Of a stretch of DNA of 21,308 bases, positions 9,201 to 21,308 are shown piece after piece. Under the pieces are notes generated by a model. That model made no database searches. It worked only from the letters and a program-made list of their open reading frames with translations, and was not told the DNA's origin. Source of the DNA: Ectocarpus siliculosus (taxonomy: Eukaryota > Sar > Phaeophyceae > Ectocarpales > Ectocarpaceae). Both the position numbers and the translations under genes were made by a program. The stretch's first letter is position 1. The number at the start of each line of letters is the position of its first letter. The stretch is from assembly GCA_000310025.1 (NCBI GenBank), contig FN649733.1:2190396-2211703 (forward strand). The letters are read 5' to 3'.

Positions 9201-10263
9201 TGCCCGGGTGCATGCGCGACGTGTCCCGTAGCATTTAGTCTAATGGTCCGACAACAACCTTTGGTGTTCTGTTCATATATTTTACAACCTGCTGGAAGGA
9301 TCAGCACGTGGCGAGTTTGTCTCTCGGGCTTGTAGCACTGCTGCAGCGTCTACAAACGTTCCAACCACAGGAAAACACGCTCTCAACGTTAGCCTTCGAA
9401 CCGAGCGCTCACCAGACACCTCTAAAACTGGAGTGTCGTTCGTTCCGTTTCGGGTGAAACAAAAGAAGCATGGTGGCATCGGACAGAAGGAACTTACAGT
9501 AGTGAAAACACTTGAAACAGATTGGTTTGGGCGAGGGACACGTGCAGAAACAGTCGTCTATCATCAACACAAACATTTACGTGCGGCGCACGTTCTGCAG
9601 CATGCTCTGACGAAGATCGTGCGCGCCTCGCTGCATCGAAAGCTCCCACCCACCTCCGCCTCCGATATTTCAGCTATCCTGCCTAGAGCGGTCGCCATTT
9701 TACACCACTCATCAGAGAGCAGAGGAAACGCCCCCTGTCGTGAACGCGAAGCGGTGGATACAGCAGTAGTGAAGTCGACAACAGGTGTTAGGCTTGATTG
9801 GTGATATCATATGGGGTCGCGTAGCAGCCAATCAGATATTGAACTCTCGATACATACATCAAATCTGAAATACGTATCTGTTCGTGTGCGTTGGACCTTT
9901 CTTGCCACAACAGTCGGAGTGCAATGTGACTACATAAAACAACATACCGTACGTAAGACGCCAAGTTTGATTATTGGCTTGAGTGCTTCAAACAAGCACT
10001 GCACAGCAAGACCACATGTACGTACCTGTAGGCTAGACTACAGCTGTATTCTCGCGCCGTACAAGTGTAAGTACTAATATTGTACAGTATTGTATTTACT
10101 CATTCTTGGTTCAACAGCTCATCATGCATATGCGTAAGATCCAGTACAATCTCACCAGCGCCCGAATGTTGCCTCTAAGATCTGCGCTGAGCTTGGCGGA
10201 CAGAGCTTCCATGCTGTCCTCGCCGTTCTTCGAGTGGTATGCGTGTAGGCGCCTCGCCATCAT
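6030..10263 (-). CDS. uncharacterised alpha-helical (armadillo/HEAT-like) protein, multi-exon model
   Basis: Not recognised by name. Seven minus-strand exon candidates, in transcript order: 10263-10156, 9734-9654, 8735-8607, 8169-8050, 7585-7462, 7204-6996, 6227-6030. The joins are phase 0 except 7585-7462 to 7204-6996, which is phase 1. The joined product would be about 322 residues. It is rich in amphipathic helices with Ala/Leu heptad-like spacing (AMLHANHRHLGMEAAAVGAEA, shortened to SCLAAMLHANHRHLG and EAAAVGAEALAFVCGTEDF), reminiscent of armadillo or HEAT repeats. Strongest exons: 8735-8607, 8169-8050 and 7204-6996 (canonical donors GTAAGA, GTAAGG, GTGAGG). Weakest: 7585-7462 and the 5' limit of the first. 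The gene converges with the BET gene and diverges from the PH-MAPK gene. Inference: a scaffold or adaptor-type helical protein; no catalytic motif is seen. The true 5' end may lie further upstream. Confidence 0.55.
6228..6995 (-). other. intron of the helical-repeat gene (768 nt)
   Basis: The donor is GTGAGG, followed by a G-rich segment (C-rich on the + strand at 6954-6990); the acceptor is gagacag. No other feature is recognised. Confidence 0.5.
6996..7204 (-). CDS. helical-repeat gene exon with armadillo-like repeat
   Basis: It encodes LRGLVSRLSDHEEGRVMPHL, RGAGTVSCLAAMLHANHRHL and GMEAAAVGAEALAFVCGTED, ending FITYR at donor GTGAGG in phase 0. The pattern G.....LAAML..H......EAA..GAEAL..V fits one armadillo unit. 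The 5' edge is uncertain: AG sites before 7208, 7204 and 7193 all keep the frame. The 7204 choice matches the phase-1 donor of the exon at 7585-7462. Confidence 0.68.
7462..7585 (-). CDS. helical-repeat gene exon (tentative)
   Basis: Read from acceptor ggctcacag to donor GTGAGT (first base 7461). It encodes QCTPVVLDMICWLSRVENAV then TIFKCLVALG, a helical Leu/Val-rich stretch. Entry is phase 0 and exit phase 1. Another acceptor (gaaaacgcag, just before VTIF) would give a much shorter exon in a different phase. The LVALG motif also occurs in PUL-type armadillo domains, but that alone is not enough to assign a family. Confidence 0.4.
7586..8049 (-). other. intron of the helical-repeat gene (464 nt)
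   Basis: Starts at donor GTAAGG (first base 8049). The right-hand limit depends on the tentative exon at 7462-7585. Nothing else recognised. Confidence 0.45.
8050..8169 (-). CDS. helical-repeat gene exon, 40 codons
   Basis: The acceptor is gtgaaaaaag and the donor GTAAGG; both phases are 0. It encodes VLESLNSFEKGMGTVLRNAW then THVEALQTTDIPLLVEYVTG. Codon choice is GC-ending as in the other exons (GTG CTC GAA ... GAG GCC CTC CAG ACC ACG GAC ATC). The exon has no in-frame ATG at its start and is too short to stand out as an ORF, so an ORF scan would miss it. Confidence 0.7.
8170..8606 (-). other. intron of the helical-repeat gene (437 nt) with (TG)8
   Basis: Donor GTAAGA (first base 8606). 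On the + strand a (TG)8 microsatellite lies at 8403-8418. Nothing else is recognised. Confidence 0.6.
8403..8418. repeat. (TG)8 microsatellite
   Basis: Eight uninterrupted TG units on the + strand, intronic in the minus-strand gene. Confidence 0.9.
8607..8735 (-). CDS. helical-repeat gene exon, 43 codons
   Basis: The acceptor is tggttgtttcag and the donor GTAAGA; both phases are 0. It encodes EMALRYVLEDGKLNVCLRNL, SEWRKFHRNRRDGGG and QAGEDGPL. The splice sites are the best of this gene. A G9 run (C9 on + at 8631-8639) codes the Gly-Gly-Gly, so a one-base length error would break the frame. The EMALRYVLEDGKLN segment looks conserved, but I cannot name the family. Confidence 0.72.
8736..9653 (-). 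other. intron of the helical-repeat gene (918 nt)
   Basis: Long antisense frames (such as 8603-9307) cover it but show no domain. A further small exon could hide here; I could not support one. Confidence 0.45.
9654..9734 (-). CDS. helical-repeat gene exon, 27 codons
   Basis: The acceptor is cgttcacgacag and the donor GTGGGT; both phases are 0, matching its neighbours. It encodes GAFPLLSDEWCKMATALGRI then AEISEAE. An in-frame ATG (MATALGRIAE) preceded by AAA could alternatively be the start codon, making the exon at 10156-10263 a separate unit. Confidence 0.5.
9735..10155 (-). other. intron of the helical-repeat gene (421 nt)
   Basis: Donor GTGAGA (first base 10155). AT-richer than the exons. 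No other feature recognised. Confidence 0.5.
10156..10263 (-). CDS. helical-repeat gene 5'-most exon candidate
   Basis: The donor is GTGAGA in phase 0. It reads MMARRLHAYHSKNGEDSMEA then LSAKLSADLRGNIRAL. ATG codons at 10263 and 10260 are both usable. The frame stays open upstream to about 10360, and AG sites before 10227 or near 10304 could make this an internal exon instead. The 3' half is convincing helical coding sequence; the start is a guess. Confidence 0.5.
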
Positions 10264-11271
10264 GAATGGCACGAAGTGTATGTATGCCGGTGGGATATGT
10301 ACTGAAGTGCATGCACCACAAGCCGTGATTTCGGGATAATGTTCTGAATAATCCCAGCACCGACCGTAGTTGCGAGACTACGGATCGCTCTCCTTCCTGC
10401 CGCAGTCTCGAGGAGGCTACTTTAATCCACCCATTTGGATCGTAGCTCACACAACCGCCGAATCTTGCTGCGCCTGTCGGCAACAAAAGCCGCTTCTCTC
10501 TTCTGTCCTCCTCTCTCCTAGACTATATGCCTATTCCGCGTGCAGTATCAGGAAACGGGATAATGAGGTGCACTCGCTGCTTTCGTTGTTTGTCCTACTG
10601 CCCTCTTCTGTACGCACGCGTCGTCCGCCCCGGGTATTTTTATTGCTCTTCGAAAAGTCGTTGAGCTTTTCGTCGGCAAAGCAGGGCAACAAATCTCACC
10701 GCCGATAAAATAATTGTGGCGTTTCACTGAAAAGGCTCTGATGGCAACAACGCCTGCGGTGTTCCAAGCCAACCACGGAATATCCCAAAATAAAAAAATA
10801 TATACTCATATTTTCTCCTCATTTTCTTGCTCCTGTCTCTCCCATCATCAGCTCCAAAGCTGCTGGGTGTCTCTGCCTGCTGTCTCTCAACAAAAGAGAA
10901 TTGGAGTGCGTGCTCTTCTCGAACAGCTGCAAGACTGGAGACGACAGGGAGAAGAGGGGGGTGCTGCAGCCGCTGTAGCCGCACTCGCTTGCCGGAGGAA
11001 AAGTGGCACACACCTACTTCTCCGACTCCTGCGAGAGCAATCATTCATTCGGAGGGTCGGGTCATTTCACCATTTTCGGCGGCAGAAGCGCCCTGGACAC
11101 CCGCCTGGGCCGCGGGGGGGGGGGACAGAATAGGAGAGGGAGCGGGGAGACGACGCGCGACAATAACGGGGGAGCTGGGTATCGGAGGAGGAGGAGGAGG
11201 AGAGCCGTCACCACCATCATCGTCGAGGGAAGGGCGAGCACCGCCGTGCAGACCACGATTTCCGGAGCACC
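10264..11271. promoter_or_regulatory. divergent intergenic region, likely shared promoter
   Basis: About 1 kb separates the presumed start of the minus-strand gene from the PH-MAPK ATG. An AT-rich patch at 10788-10806 (ataaaaaaatatatact) is the only TATA-like stretch seen. G-rich (G11 at 11114-11124) and (GGA)6 (11184-11201) tracts lie in the probable 5' UTR of the kinase gene. Overlapping frames at 10827-11378 are low-complexity and are not supported as coding. Promoter function is inferred from the arrangement alone. Confidence 0.4.
11184..11201. repeat. (GGA)6 microsatellite
   Basis: Six GGA units in the probable 5' leader of the PH-MAPK gene, about 70 nt before its ATG. Confidence 0.85.

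Positions 11272-21308
<10,037 letters not shown>

Overview
This is eukaryotic nuclear DNA. Its coding sequence is cut into short exons of about 80-210 nt by long GT-AG introns, from a few hundred bases up to about 5.3 kb. It is moderately GC-rich and full of long C/G homopolymers, (CTG)n, (GA)n and (CCCA)n tracts. Together with the gene families, this suggests a stramenopile, most likely a brown alga of the Ectocarpus type. That assignment is inference; no marker gene is present.

Three multi-exon genes are visible, in the order + / - / +. (1) 87-4287 (+): the 3' part of a BET-type bromodomain gene. It has the second half of a bromodomain, a NET domain split over two exons, and a low-complexity basic/Gly-Ser tail. 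(2) About 10263-6030 (-): a gene not recognised by name, assembled from seven exon candidates. Its product is alpha-helical and partly armadillo/HEAT-like, with an EEYIDEATR... C-terminal exon. The best exons have excellent splice sites and compatible phases; the gene is convergent with the BET gene and divergent from gene 3. (3) 11272-21308 (+), running off the right edge: a MAP kinase with an N-terminal PH domain. Three exons make the PH domain and linker, and five exons make the kinase from the glycine-rich loop to helix F/G.

Gene 3 is the most interesting part. It is a PH-MAPK fusion with an intact TEY activation motif, but with a Gly/Ala/Ser-rich insertion of about 36 residues between DFG and TEY, a Leu at the gatekeeper position, and WWRAPE in place of WYRAPE. 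Every intron recovered in this gene is phase 0. Its introns hold a perfect 25-bp inverted repeat with a 19-nt loop, a 127-135 bp tandem repeat whose last copy runs into the 3' splice site of the alpha-C exon, a related 75-79 bp repeat, and a 63-bp tandem duplication.

The remaining sequence is intron, a 1.7-kb convergent intergenic segment (4288-6029) and a roughly 1-kb divergent promoter region (about 10264-11271). I saw no tRNA, rRNA, CRISPR array or recognisable transposase or reverse-transcriptase gene.
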